Below the pieces are notes generated by a model. It made no database searches. It was given only the letters and a program-made list of their open reading frames with translations, and was not told the origin of the DNA. The translations under genes were made by a program, and so were the position numbers. This document shows positions 1 through 7,009 of a stretch of DNA of 64,000 nucleotides, in pieces. The stretch covers positions 124,001 to 188,000 of the forward strand of contig NZ_JAVDSB010000013.1 of the NCBI RefSeq assembly GCF_031455095.1, given 5' to 3'. The stretch's first letter is position 1. Each line of letters opens with the position of its first letter. The DNA comes from Paenibacillus_E qinlingensis_A. Its GTDB lineage: Bacteria; Bacillota; Bacilli; Paenibacillales; NBRC-103111.

Positions 1-52
1 AGACGTATAGTTTTATCGTATTATTATTGTTAAACAGTGAGGAGTGATGTTA

Positions 53-439
53 TTGGAACATTTAGACACAAAGCAAAAGGTATTAGTAGCTATTTATCTT
101 GAGTATCAAAAGGATTTACCTGAAATGAATAAAAATATTGATGCTAGTATCCTAGAGTTAAGTGATGATGTATTTTTAATTGCGATTAGAAAATTACATA
201 ATGAAGGTTTGATTACTGGTGGTAGGTTTTATGAACACCCGCTTAAAGGCGTAGCTTCTACAGAATATATTATGATGACAAAAGCAGGTATTGAATATGT
301 AGAATCTAAGTTGAACGTTTTGCCGACATTGAATGGCGAAGGGAAAATTAAAGAGGTTTCAAAGAAGCTTGCTGAATGGGGATACAATGAACTAAAAGAT
401 TTCACAGTCAAAGTAATTGCTGAAATTGTTAAGGGGTAG
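53..439 (+). CDS. YjcQ-like winged-helix protein
   Basis: A protein of about 128 residues with an N-terminal winged-helix-like part (short helices, then GLITGGRFYE and a TKAGIEYVES segment). It resembles the YjcQ family, found mostly in prophages and integrated elements of Firmicutes. Its function is unknown. A Shine-Dalgarno GAGGAG at 39-44 fits the TTG at 53 best; GTG 44 and ATG 47 are in frame but too close to that site. It is the only gene transcribed rightward in this end of the element apart from the recombinase pair. A shared bidirectional terminator follows. The family call is from remembered pattern and is moderate. Confidence 0.55.
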   Translation: MEHLDTKQKVLVAIYLEYQKDLPEMNKNIDASILELSDDVFLIAIRKLHNEGLITGGRFYEHPLKGVASTEYIMMTKAGIEYVESKLNVLPTLNGEGKIKEVSKKLAEWGYNELKDFTVKVIAEIVKG

Positions 440-518
440 AGTCTCAAATAAAAAATGTTGTGTTTTTTTGAGTTCTTTTTATTACTCATTAATAAGCTTA
501 CGGAAATCGCTAGCTCAA

Positions 519-550
519 AAGACCGCCTTATTAATAAGGCGGTCTTCTTT
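519..550. terminator. Bidirectional terminator between the yjcQ-like gene and the ars operon
   Basis: Perfect 28-bp palindrome at 519-546 (arms AAGACCGCCTTATT) flanked by short T runs on both strands. It can end both the rightward gene before it and the leftward arsenic operon. Confidence 0.85.
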
Positions 551-583
551 ATGTCAATTATAAACAATAGGATTCTAAATAAC

Positions 584-1018
584 CTACTTATTAAACAATT
601 TTTCGATTGCCTCGCGTTGCGCAGGTTTTACATTCACTTTGGAGCGAATGCTTTTTGCTAAAGCTTCAGCCTCATCGATGGACTGACTCTTACCCAGTGT
701 AATTAATGTGCCAACAGCAACAGCACCCGTTCTACCACTTCCGCCTCCACAATGGAAACCAACCTTTTTACCGGCTCTGTAAGCCTCTACAACATGGCTT
801 ATCGCTTGCTGGAAAAGTACGTCCTGTGGACCCTCTGCATTATCTCCAAGCGGAACTTGAATCCATTCAACATTAGCACCGGGGTAAGCACGTTCTGTTG
901 CTTCTCCACGTAAATCAACTACGACTTCGACGCCTTCATTCTTGACCATATCTTCAACATCAGCCGCGCCACCAAAGAAGATTTTATCTTCATGTAAAGC
1001 TTGATAATTTTTAGCCAT
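584..1018 (-). CDS. Dual-specificity/tyrosine phosphatase-like protein, last gene of the ars operon
   Basis: A 144-residue cytosolic protein with the cysteine phosphatase signature: His89-Cys90, then GGGSG and Arg96-Thr97, that is HCx5RT. It reads as a small DSP/PTP-fold enzyme. It overlaps the end of arsI by 8 bp, so it is translationally coupled to the arsenic operon. Its substrate is unknown. It is not an ArsC: the low-molecular-weight phosphatase fold and the resolving cysteines of ArsC are missing. A role in arsenic stress is inferred from position only. It could instead be a general phosphatase carried as cargo. Confidence 0.75.
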   Translation of the reverse strand: MAKNYQALHEDKIFFGGAADVEDMVKNEGVEVVVDLRGEATERAYPGANVEWIQVPLGDNAEGPQDVLFQQAISHVVEAYRAGKKVGFHCGGGSGRTGAVAVGTLITLGKSQSIDEAEALAKSIRSKVNVKPAQREAIEKLFNK

Positions 1019-1502
1019 CTGTAAACTCCTTAGAATAACTGTTTTTTGAATGATGTGAATTCATTGCTGTAGGTGCCGAAGGCGGCGCACAACATAGCGA
1101 CATATCACGTGCTTCTCCGGCTGACTCGAACTCAGAGTCCTCTTTCGTATAGAAGATCTCCCAAGCGTTTCCGTCTGGATCATAGACCCAAACTTTGTCT
1201 TGAACAGCATAACAGCAAGTTGTGTTAATTTCGTCGATAGTGAGAAGATTGCTATGGCGAAGACGTTCGCCCATAGCCAAAACTTCTTCAGTATCGTTTA
1301 CTTGAAAACCTAAATGATTCAACACACCGTTTTTCTCGAAAGGTCGAACATTAAGAGAGAAATGAAGCAATGGTTCATCAAGTTCAAACTTTGCATAGTT
1401 ATCCTTAATCTTAGTTGGTTCAGTACCAAAGAAAGCACGATAAAAATCCAAGGACTTTTGTAGATTCGAACAATTCACCGCTACATGCATCCGTTTAATC
1501 AT
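1011..1502 (-). CDS. arsI: ArsI/CadI-family C-As lyase (VOC fold)
   Basis: A 163-residue vicinal-oxygen-chelate protein. ArsI enzymes cleave the carbon-arsenic bond of trivalent organoarsenicals such as methylarsenite using Fe(II) and oxygen. Likely metal ligands are His6 (MHVAVN), His63 (NHLGFQV) and Glu115 (NAWEIFY). The vicinal pair Cys96-Cys97 (TTCCYAV) that binds trivalent arsenic is present, and a further CysCys pair at 137-138 sits in the tail. The start lies 1 nt after the stop of arsC1 with AAGGAAAG upstream, so translation is coupled. CadI, a cadmium-induced relative, is the alternative name; the ars context favours ArsI. Confidence 0.88.
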   Translation of the reverse strand: MIKRMHVAVNCSNLQKSLDFYRAFFGTEPTKIKDNYAKFELDEPLLHFSLNVRPFEKNGVLNHLGFQVNDTEEVLAMGERLRHSNLLTIDEINTTCCYAVQDKVWVYDPDGNAWEIFYTKEDSEFESAGEARDMSLCCAPPSAPTAMNSHHSKNSYSKEFTDG

Positions 1503-1503
1503 C

Positions 1504-1932
1504 TTACTTTCCTTCTTTCACAAATAGCTCAATGCGTTCTTTTATGGAGTCACGAACTTCACTGAATTTCGCGGTAATTTCTTCTTCCGTCCCCGTTGCC
1601 TTAGCAGGATCTTCGAAGCCCCAGTGCCACTTAACAACGTTCTTGTTGGAGATTACAGGGCAATGCTCATCAGCGTGTCCACATAGGGTGATGACGTAAT
1701 CAGCGCGGTTTAAAATTTCAGGATCAATGACATTGGATGTATGGTTAGAAATATCAATTCCTGCTTCTTTCATTGTTGCAACAGCACGTGGGTTTAATCC
1801 ATGAGCTTCTAATCCTGCGCTTTGCACTTCGTATTTATCGCTGCCTAGAGCCTTTAAAAATCCATCTGCAATTTGGCTGCGGCAAGAATTTCCTGTACAC
1901 AAAAAGTAAACTAGAGGTTTGTTGTTTTCCAT
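1504..1932 (-). CDS. arsC: Thioredoxin-coupled arsenate reductase ArsC (copy 1)
   Basis: A 142-residue low-molecular-weight phosphatase-fold arsenate reductase that converts arsenate to arsenite for export. The P-loop CTGNSCR gives Cys12 and Arg18. Cys84 and Cys91 (LCGHADEHCP) are the cysteines of the disulfide relay, matching Cys10/Cys82/Cys89 of the plasmid pI258 enzyme. It lies just downstream of arsB and directly upstream of arsI in the operon. Length is normal for the family. It differs clearly in sequence from the second ArsC at 3727-4155, so the two are not a recent duplication. Confidence 0.95.
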   Translation of the reverse strand: MENNKPLVYFLCTGNSCRSQIADGFLKALGSDKYEVQSAGLEAHGLNPRAVATMKEAGIDISNHTSNVIDPEILNRADYVITLCGHADEHCPVISNKNVVKWHWGFEDPAKATGTEEEITAKFSEVRDSIKERIELFVKEGK

Positions 1933-1967
1933 GATTGCATTTCTCCTTTTTGATGGCTCTTCAAGTA

Positions 1968-3380
1968 TTAAGCTCCTTGATGCCCTTTTTTTGTTTGTTG
2001 ATTTTCAATTACTTTTCTAATGATCATCGCGGCAACCAACACAATTACAGCAATCGCTACGATTAACAACCAAATATTTATGCTTGTTGTATTAATGACA
2101 TGTAGCCATAAATACAGACCTGTAAGGGTAATAAATAGTGTCGGCACAGTAAGAATGATACCTGTCTTAAAATAATTGCCCCACGTGATTTTTACACCTT
2201 TCGTGGATAAAACATGGAGCCATAAGAGTGTTGCAAGAGACCCTATAGGCGTAATCTTAGGACCAAGATCACTTCCGACAATGTTGGCATAAACTAGTGC
2301 TTCTCGAATAATGCCATCTGTATTTGTCCCCTTAATCGCTAGGGCATCGATCATAACCGTTGGCATGTTATTCATGATGGATGACAACACGGCTGAGAGG
2401 AATCCCATACCTATCGTTGCGACAAACAATCCCTGTTCAGCCAAATTCTCAACAACTTTACCAAGGGCATCGGTAAGACCCACGTTTTTAAGACCATACA
2501 CAACCACATACATGCCGATGGAGAAGATTACAACAGCCCATGGAGCATCTTTAATCACTCGTTTCGTTTCGATGACCTTACTAGATCTAGCCATTAAAAT
2601 GAAGATGAGTGCCACAACACCTGCAATGATAGAAACAGGAATTTTTATAAATCCACTACTCACATAAGCAATGAGAAGGATGCCTAGGATAACCCATGAC
2701 ATTTTGAATAGCTTAAGATCCTTGATAGCATCTGATGGTCGTTTTAATTGCTTCATATCGTAGCTCGTTGGGATGTCCTTACGGAAGAAAACGAACAACA
2801 CCACTAAACTTGCTCCAAGTGAGAATAAGCTAGTCACAATCATACGACTTGCATAGGTGACAAAATCGATACCGAAGAAGTCAGCTGACACGATGTTGAC
2901 TAAGTTACTGACAATCAGAGGCAAGGACGTTGTATCCGCAATAAATCCACTTGCCATGATGAACGGCAAAATCATTTTATCGGGAAGCTTTAATGCTCGA
3001 ACCATTGCCAAAACAATCGGGGTAAGAATGAGAGCTGCACCGTCGTTAGCGAAAAATGCGGCAACTGCCGCGCCTAACAAAATGACGTAAACAAACATGA
3101 GTCTTCCATTCCCTTTAGCGATGCGAGCCATGTGTAAGGCGGCCCATTCAAAAAATCCGATATTGTCCAAAATCAAAGAGATAAGAATAATAGCGACAAA
3201 AGCAAGTGTTGCATTCCATACAATGGACGTAACGGTCAATACGTCGTGAAAAGTAACAACTTGAAAAATGAGTGCAAGAATAGCTCCAGCAGAAGCAGAC
3301 CATCCAATATTGAGTCCCTTAGGCTGCAAAATAACAAATGTTAGTGTTAGCAGAAAAATGATTACCGCTATGTAAGTCAT
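1968..3380 (-). CDS. arsB: Arsenite efflux permease ArsB
   Basis: A 470-residue membrane protein with about 11-12 hydrophobic segments and short polar loops, of the ArsB (ion transporter superfamily) type, not Acr3. It expels arsenite or antimonite across the membrane using the proton motive force. The segment FFANDGAALILTPIV near residue 115 and the late SIMNNMPTVMID segment are typical of the family. No ArsA ATPase is present in the visible operon, so export is probably proton-driven. It starts 10 bp after the arsR stop with a good ribosome site. Confidence 0.93.
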   Translation of the reverse strand: MTYIAVIIFLLTLTFVILQPKGLNIGWSASAGAILALIFQVVTFHDVLTVTSIVWNATLAFVAIILISLILDNIGFFEWAALHMARIAKGNGRLMFVYVILLGAAVAAFFANDGAALILTPIVLAMVRALKLPDKMILPFIMASGFIADTTSLPLIVSNLVNIVSADFFGIDFVTYASRMIVTSLFSLGASLVVLFVFFRKDIPTSYDMKQLKRPSDAIKDLKLFKMSWVILGILLIAYVSSGFIKIPVSIIAGVVALIFILMARSSKVIETKRVIKDAPWAVVIFSIGMYVVVYGLKNVGLTDALGKVVENLAEQGLFVATIGMGFLSAVLSSIMNNMPTVMIDALAIKGTNTDGIIREALVYANIVGSDLGPKITPIGSLATLLWLHVLSTKGVKITWGNYFKTGIILTVPTLFITLTGLYLWLHVINTTSINIWLLIVAIAVIVLVAAMIIRKVIENQQTKKGHQGA

Positions 3381-3389
3381 GGTTTCCTC

Positions 3390-3716
3390 CTAATCACAAC
3401 AATCAAGTTTTTCACAAGATGTGGATTCAACTTTTTCTTTTTGCGATGGAAGCTGATTGAATAAATCAGATATGAACGGTTTATTATCAATCGTCAGCGA
3501 ATAGTAAACCCACTGTCCCTTTTTGGCTTCTTTGACTAAGCCGCCATCTTTTAATTTACGCATATGTTGACTCACATTTGGTTGACTCGTTTGTAGAATG
3601 TCAACAAGTTCTAAAACGCAAAGTTCTCTCTCTTTAAGTAACAGAAGGATTGTTAATCGCGTCTTATCACTTAAAAGTTTCAACGTCTCAACCATTTTTT
3701 CAATTTCAATCATCAA
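3390..3716 (-). CDS. arsR: ArsR-family arsenic-responsive repressor
   Basis: A 108-residue winged-helix repressor. The ELCVLELVDIL helix carries one cysteine of the usual ELCVCDL motif, and the recognition helix is SQPNVSQHMRKL. The classical CVC pair is reduced to one Cys here, while the C-terminal tail has Cys residues (SCEKLDCCD) that could complete an As(III) site; that is inference. Unusually it is the second gene, after arsC2. The operon promoter at 4182-4211 contains a perfect 7-6-7 dyad fitting ArsR autoregulation. Confidence 0.93.
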   Translation of the reverse strand: MMIEIEKMVETLKLLSDKTRLTILLLLKERELCVLELVDILQTSQPNVSQHMRKLKDGGLVKEAKKGQWVYYSLTIDNKPFISDLFNQLPSQKEKVESTSCEKLDCCD

Positions 3717-3726
3717 TTAATCTCCT

Positions 3727-4155
3727 TTACACGGGCACATTCATTCCTTTAAGCAGTTCTATAACTTTCTTCTCAATTTCATCCCTGTTTTTGCGCAGCG
3801 CTTCGAGGTTTCCTTCGCTGTGCTCTAACGGATCAAGGATATTCCATTGTACATTTGTAATCCCAAAAGGAACGACAGGACAACGTTCAACTAAATTCTC
3901 ACACAACTTAACAATGACATTGGAAGCCAAGAAGGTCTTCATATCAATTTTCTTGGAAGTCTGATTAGAGATATCGATGCCGACTTCTTTCATAACCTCG
4001 ACTGTAAGTGGATGTATGTCACTTGCTTCTAGCCCAGCACTTTCGGCGATAACATTATCTTTCCCGTAATGTTTGGCAAATGCTTCAGCGATTTGACTTC
4101 TGCAACGGTTTTGAATGCATAAAAAGTAAATTCGAACTGGTTTCTTACTCATCAT
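3727..4155 (-). CDS. arsC: Thioredoxin-coupled arsenate reductase ArsC (copy 2, first gene of operon)
   Basis: A 142-residue arsenate reductase homologue. The P-loop is CIQNRCR (Cys13, Arg19), and Cys85 and Cys92 (LCENLVERCP) supply the relay. The P-loop is less typical than in copy 1 (IQNR instead of TGNS), and Lys/Glu replace residues seen in classical enzymes, so substrate or redox partner may differ. It is the promoter-proximal gene, preceded by GGAAGGAG. It could be a specialised ArsC or a related phosphatase; all catalytic cysteines are kept, so activity is likely. Confidence 0.9.
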   Translation of the reverse strand: MMSKKPVRIYFLCIQNRCRSQIAEAFAKHYGKDNVIAESAGLEASDIHPLTVEVMKEVGIDISNQTSKKIDMKTFLASNVIVKLCENLVERCPVVPFGITNVQWNILDPLEHSEGNLEALRKNRDEIEKKVIELLKGMNVPV

Positions 4156-4181
4156 AATTCAGCTCCTTCCATCTGTAAATC

Positions 4182-4211
4182 ATTATATAAGCAAATACTT
4201 ATATTCGTAAA
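4182..4211 (-). promoter_or_regulatory. ars operon promoter with embedded ArsR operator
   Basis: On the minus strand TTTACG (4211-4206) and TATAAT (4187-4182) are 18 bp apart. Between them, overlapping the -10 box, is a perfect 7-6-7 inverted repeat ATATAAG/CTTATAT at 4185-4204. This is a typical ArsR/SmtB-type site placed to block RNA polymerase. Confidence 0.8.
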
Positions 4212-4251
4212 GTAAAGAAATTGTAAATGTTGTGGTTACTTTTCGTTGACG

Positions 4252-4281
4252 AAAAAAATAACCAGCCCTGTTCAGGCTGGT
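4252..4281 (-). terminator. Terminator of the coiled-coil gene, upstream of the ars promoter
   Basis: Arms ACCAGCC/GGCTGGT at 4261-4267 and 4275-4281, followed on the minus strand by a T-rich run. It separates the 4298-5053 gene from the arsenic operon. Confidence 0.85.
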
Positions 4282-4297
4282 CTATTGTGGCATGCAA

Positions 4298-5053
4298 TTA
4301 GCCTTCAGATAAAAGTGCATCATCGATCTCCAGTTGTTCTAGTGAAGCACCATCTTGACTAGGGGAAGATTCTAGATCTGCTTTCTTTGAAGGTCGTCCA
4401 AGTTTCTTGTCCGAAGGGGAGGATTTCTTACCCATCAGTTTAATGATTTCTTGGTTGTGTTGATCTTTTATTACAAGGATCTCTTTCTCATGGCGAAGCT
4501 GCGATAACTCAAGATCTTTTTTAACATCTGCGAGTTGTAAATATAAATGCTCAATTTCATTTAGATCGTAAGATGCATTGATGTCTTTTAATCTGTCAAT
4601 TTCAACATTCAAACAGCGAATGGTTTCCTTATGAGATATAGATAAATCATCTAATCGGGTTACTTTCGCTTGAGACTCGGAAAGTTCATGCTTTAATTCA
4701 GATAATTCAGCTTGCTGTTGTTTGGATTCTAATTCTAAACGGTTAACCACTTGTTGCATTTCAAGATTCACTTTTTCAATCTCAGCAGTGTATTGCTTGT
4801 TATCTTCAATAACCTTTTTAATGAGAGAAGTAAATATTTCGTCAATACGCTTTGTATGGTCTTGGAGGGTTTCAATGTCACTTAAGTATTTCAAGGAGCC
4901 TTCATGTTGCTTGTACACTTGTAGCTCATATAAAGCAAGGAGACGTTCAAACCATACTTTACTTGATAAACCGGAAACTTCGATCATAGAAGTTATTTTA
5001 TCTTTAGTCTCAGCGCTCACTTTGACACCATAGGTGGTGTTTTCTGATGCCAC
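4298..5053 (-). CDS. KfrA-like coiled-coil DNA-binding protein
   Basis: A 251-residue protein. The N-terminal ~45 residues (YGVKVSAETKDKITSMIEVSG) look like a small ribbon-helix-helix or HTH segment. A long charged coiled coil spans about 75-205, and a basic GRPSKK motif near 220 resembles an AT-hook. The plan recalls plasmid KfrA-type autoregulators, but I cannot assign the family. A GTG start follows AGGAGG with 7-nt spacing. Its upstream region carries two tandem dyads at 5088-5122, between it and the divergent recombinase genes. It is therefore a candidate regulator of itself and possibly of excision. Confidence 0.6.
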   Translation of the reverse strand: MASENTTYGVKVSAETKDKITSMIEVSGLSSKVWFERLLALYELQVYKQHEGSLKYLSDIETLQDHTKRIDEIFTSLIKKVIEDNKQYTAEIEKVNLEMQQVVNRLELESKQQQAELSELKHELSESQAKVTRLDDLSISHKETIRCLNVEIDRLKDINASYDLNEIEHLYLQLADVKKDLELSQLRHEKEILVIKDQHNQEIIKLMGKKSSPSDKKLGRPSKKADLESSPSQDGASLEQLEIDDALLSEG

Positions 5054-5087
5054 GATAGAACTCCTCCTTTCCCGGATGGTAAATGCA

Positions 5088-5122
5088 GGTTTACCCTGTA
5101 AATCGGGTTAACTGAGTTAACC
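5088..5122. promoter_or_regulatory. Two tandem dyad operators in the divergent region
   Basis: Site B at 5106-5122 is a perfect 7-3-7 dyad GGTTAAC-TGA-GTTAACC. Site A at 5088-5104 is a degraded copy, GGTTTAC-CCT-GTAAATC. Centres are 18 bp apart. A partly overlapping perfect 6-6-6 dyad GGTAAA/TTTACC lies at 5078-5095. The spacing suggests cooperative binding by a regulator, most simply the adjacent coiled-coil protein; no binding is proven. Confidence 0.6.
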
Positions 5123-5260
5123 TTATTATTCTTGAATAATGGCTCGTAAGAAGATTATATGGGTCAAGTTAAAGCATTATCACATCTATTCTTGAAGTTC
5201 AAAAGCCAATGTAATAGGACAAACTTGGTTCGTAATAGGCATAACCATGAGGTGATACCT

Positions 5261-5437
5261 ATGCAACTCAGGGTCGTATTTAAGTCCATAGAAATGGAAA
5301 AATCTTTGGAACAAATCATTGATGAACTGGTTAATGATACCATCAAGAAGGTGCTCACCAAACACCCTGGAACAAGCTATAATTATGAGACAACTAAGAC
5401 TAACAACCATGATGAATTGGGTGATCCAAACCGATGA
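5261..5437 (+). CDS. 58-residue protein coupled to the recombinase; candidate recombination directionality factor
   Basis: ATG at 5261 is preceded by GAGGTGAT (5249-5256). The predicted protein is 58 residues, charged, with a helical middle (MEKSLEQIIDELVNDTIKKV) and a polar tail. Its stop overlaps the recombinase start (ATGA, 5434-5437), so the two are translated together. SP-beta SprB, the excision factor for the serine recombinase SprA, is also about 58 residues, and gin uses a small factor GirX with GirC. The role here is inferred from size and position; I cannot align it to either. An upstream in-frame start at 5159 lacks a ribosome site. Confidence 0.65.
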   Translation: MQLRVVFKSIEMEKSLEQIIDELVNDTIKKVLTKHPGTSYNYETTKTNNHDELGDPNR

Positions 5438-7005
5438 GACAAAATGGGACAGCTATTTATGTCAGGGTGTCCACAACTAAAGATTCGCAAAAAGATAGTC
5501 CTGAACATCAAAAGGGACTTTGTGAAGAAAAAGCAAGAACTCTTGATTTGGATGTGCAATATACATACGAAGATCGTGACACAGGTACATCCATTGTTGC
5601 ACGTGAAGAAATTCAGAAATTGATACAAGATGCCAAATCAAAATACTTTGGCACCATCGTTTTTGCTTCCTTATCTCGTTTTTCAAGGGATACCTTAGAT
5701 TCGCTTAACTTAAAGAGGATCTTAGTAGATGCCCTTGGAATTCGTTTGATTTCTATTGAGGAAGGCTTTGATTCCTATAAAGATAATGATGAGCTGAAAT
5801 TCCAGATTATCTCAGCTGTGAATCAAAAATTGAGCGAACAGATCAGTCTTTCGTCAAAACGTGGGATCAGACAGTCAGCACTAAAAGGGAATTTTACAGG
5901 TAGCATCGCACCTTATGGATATAGAAAAGAAGTTGTAGGAGACAAGAAGACACTCGTTCCTGATGATAACAAGCCCGTCGTTGAGTTGATTTATGATTTG
6001 TACATTCGACGGAAGATGGGTGAAAAAGCTATTGTCCAGTACCTGAACAAAGAAACAGAAGTTCCTTCTCCAAAGGGAGGAGCTTGGGGAATTACGACAA
6101 TTCAGCGTATTCTAATGAATGAGGCATATACAGGTCAAAATGTGTTTGGCAAATATGAAGTAAAGAAAGTTTACAATGACATTAACAACATGTCGGATAG
6201 GAGCAGAAAACAAGTTCAACGTGATGAAGCTAAATGGGAGCGAAGCGCTGAACAAACACACATTGCCATAATTGATGAAGAAACGTTTCAACTTGCCCAA
6301 GAGATTAGATTAAAGCGCGGCGGTGGAAAACGTGGTGGTGTAAGGAATAAAGTGAATGTGTTTGCTGGAATGACGGTTTGTAAGCATTGTGGAGGTTCGA
6401 TGGTTTGCACAATGTCCAAATCCAGAAAAGACGGGAAAGAACATCGATATTTGATTTGTTCAACCAGAAGAAGGCAAGGAGATCGCGGCTGCGAGAATAG
6501 TGTCTGGATTCCTTATTATCAGTTTAGAGATACCATCATTGCGGAAGTGAGTAAGAAGCTGAAGCAACTTATCAATAGTGAGTCTGAGACCAGTGAACGT
6601 AAAGGAAGAATAACTAAAAAGAAGACCTCCTTAGACATTGCTAAAGAAATAAAGAAAACAGAGAAATCCATTGAATTGAATCGTAAGCTGCTATTCGAGT
6701 TAAGAAAGCAGATGATGCTTGGTGAAATCGATGAAACACAGTATCAATTTGAAAAAGAGCAGTATGAACAAGAGATTGCGTCCTTGCAATCCAAACTTAT
6801 GAAGTCCTCAGAGAATGTGGAAGAGCAAATCAATTTGGAGAAGATTTATGAAGAGATTCGAATAGCACTGGATAATCTTGTGGAATTAGAGTTTGACCAT
6901 GTGGATGAAATGAGGCTTGTATTGACGAAGCTTGTTCAAAAATTGGTGATAAGCGTAGATGGAGAGGTTGAAATCTACACTCCATTAGGACAATTGGAAT
7001 CATAA
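5434..7005 (+). CDS. Large serine recombinase (element integrase/excisionase)
   Basis: A 523-residue large serine recombinase. The resolvase domain (1-150) has the catalytic Ser13 in YVRVSTTKD and the SLSRFSRDTLD arginine motif. The recombinase domain is about 165-290. A zinc ribbon (CKHCGG .. YLICSTRR .. GCENS) lies near 312-358. A coiled-coil insertion spans about 395-470. The ends look complete. Such enzymes integrate elements at one attB site and excise them only with a directionality factor. It ends about 70 bp from the broken gerE, the usual place for an integrase next to its attachment site. Translation is coupled to the 58-residue ORF. It is the obvious candidate to rebuild gerE. Confidence 0.93.
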   Translation: MRQNGTAIYVRVSTTKDSQKDSPEHQKGLCEEKARTLDLDVQYTYEDRDTGTSIVAREEIQKLIQDAKSKYFGTIVFASLSRFSRDTLDSLNLKRILVDALGIRLISIEEGFDSYKDNDELKFQIISAVNQKLSEQISLSSKRGIRQSALKGNFTGSIAPYGYRKEVVGDKKTLVPDDNKPVVELIYDLYIRRKMGEKAIVQYLNKETEVPSPKGGAWGITTIQRILMNEAYTGQNVFGKYEVKKVYNDINNMSDRSRKQVQRDEAKWERSAEQTHIAIIDEETFQLAQEIRLKRGGGKRGGVRNKVNVFAGMTVCKHCGGSMVCTMSKSRKDGKEHRYLICSTRRRQGDRGCENSVWIPYYQFRDTIIAEVSKKLKQLINSESETSERKGRITKKKTSLDIAKEIKKTEKSIELNRKLLFELRKQMMLGEIDETQYQFEKEQYEQEIASLQSKLMKSSENVEEQINLEKIYEEIRIALDNLVELEFDHVDEMRLVLTKLVQKLVISVDGEVEIYTPLGQLES

Positions 7006-7009
7006 CTTA

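Noticed and set aside
229..567. Minus-strand open frame opposite the yjcQ-like gene
   Set aside because: It runs through the terminator palindrome, lacks a ribosome site and lies fully opposite a better supported gene.
5236..5262. CATAACCAT before the 58-residue ORF as a sigma-E/sigma-K -10 box
   Set aside because: The last bases do not fit the consensus, the AC upstream is 18 bp away, and the start of transcription would fall at the ATG, leaving the ribosome site outside the RNA.
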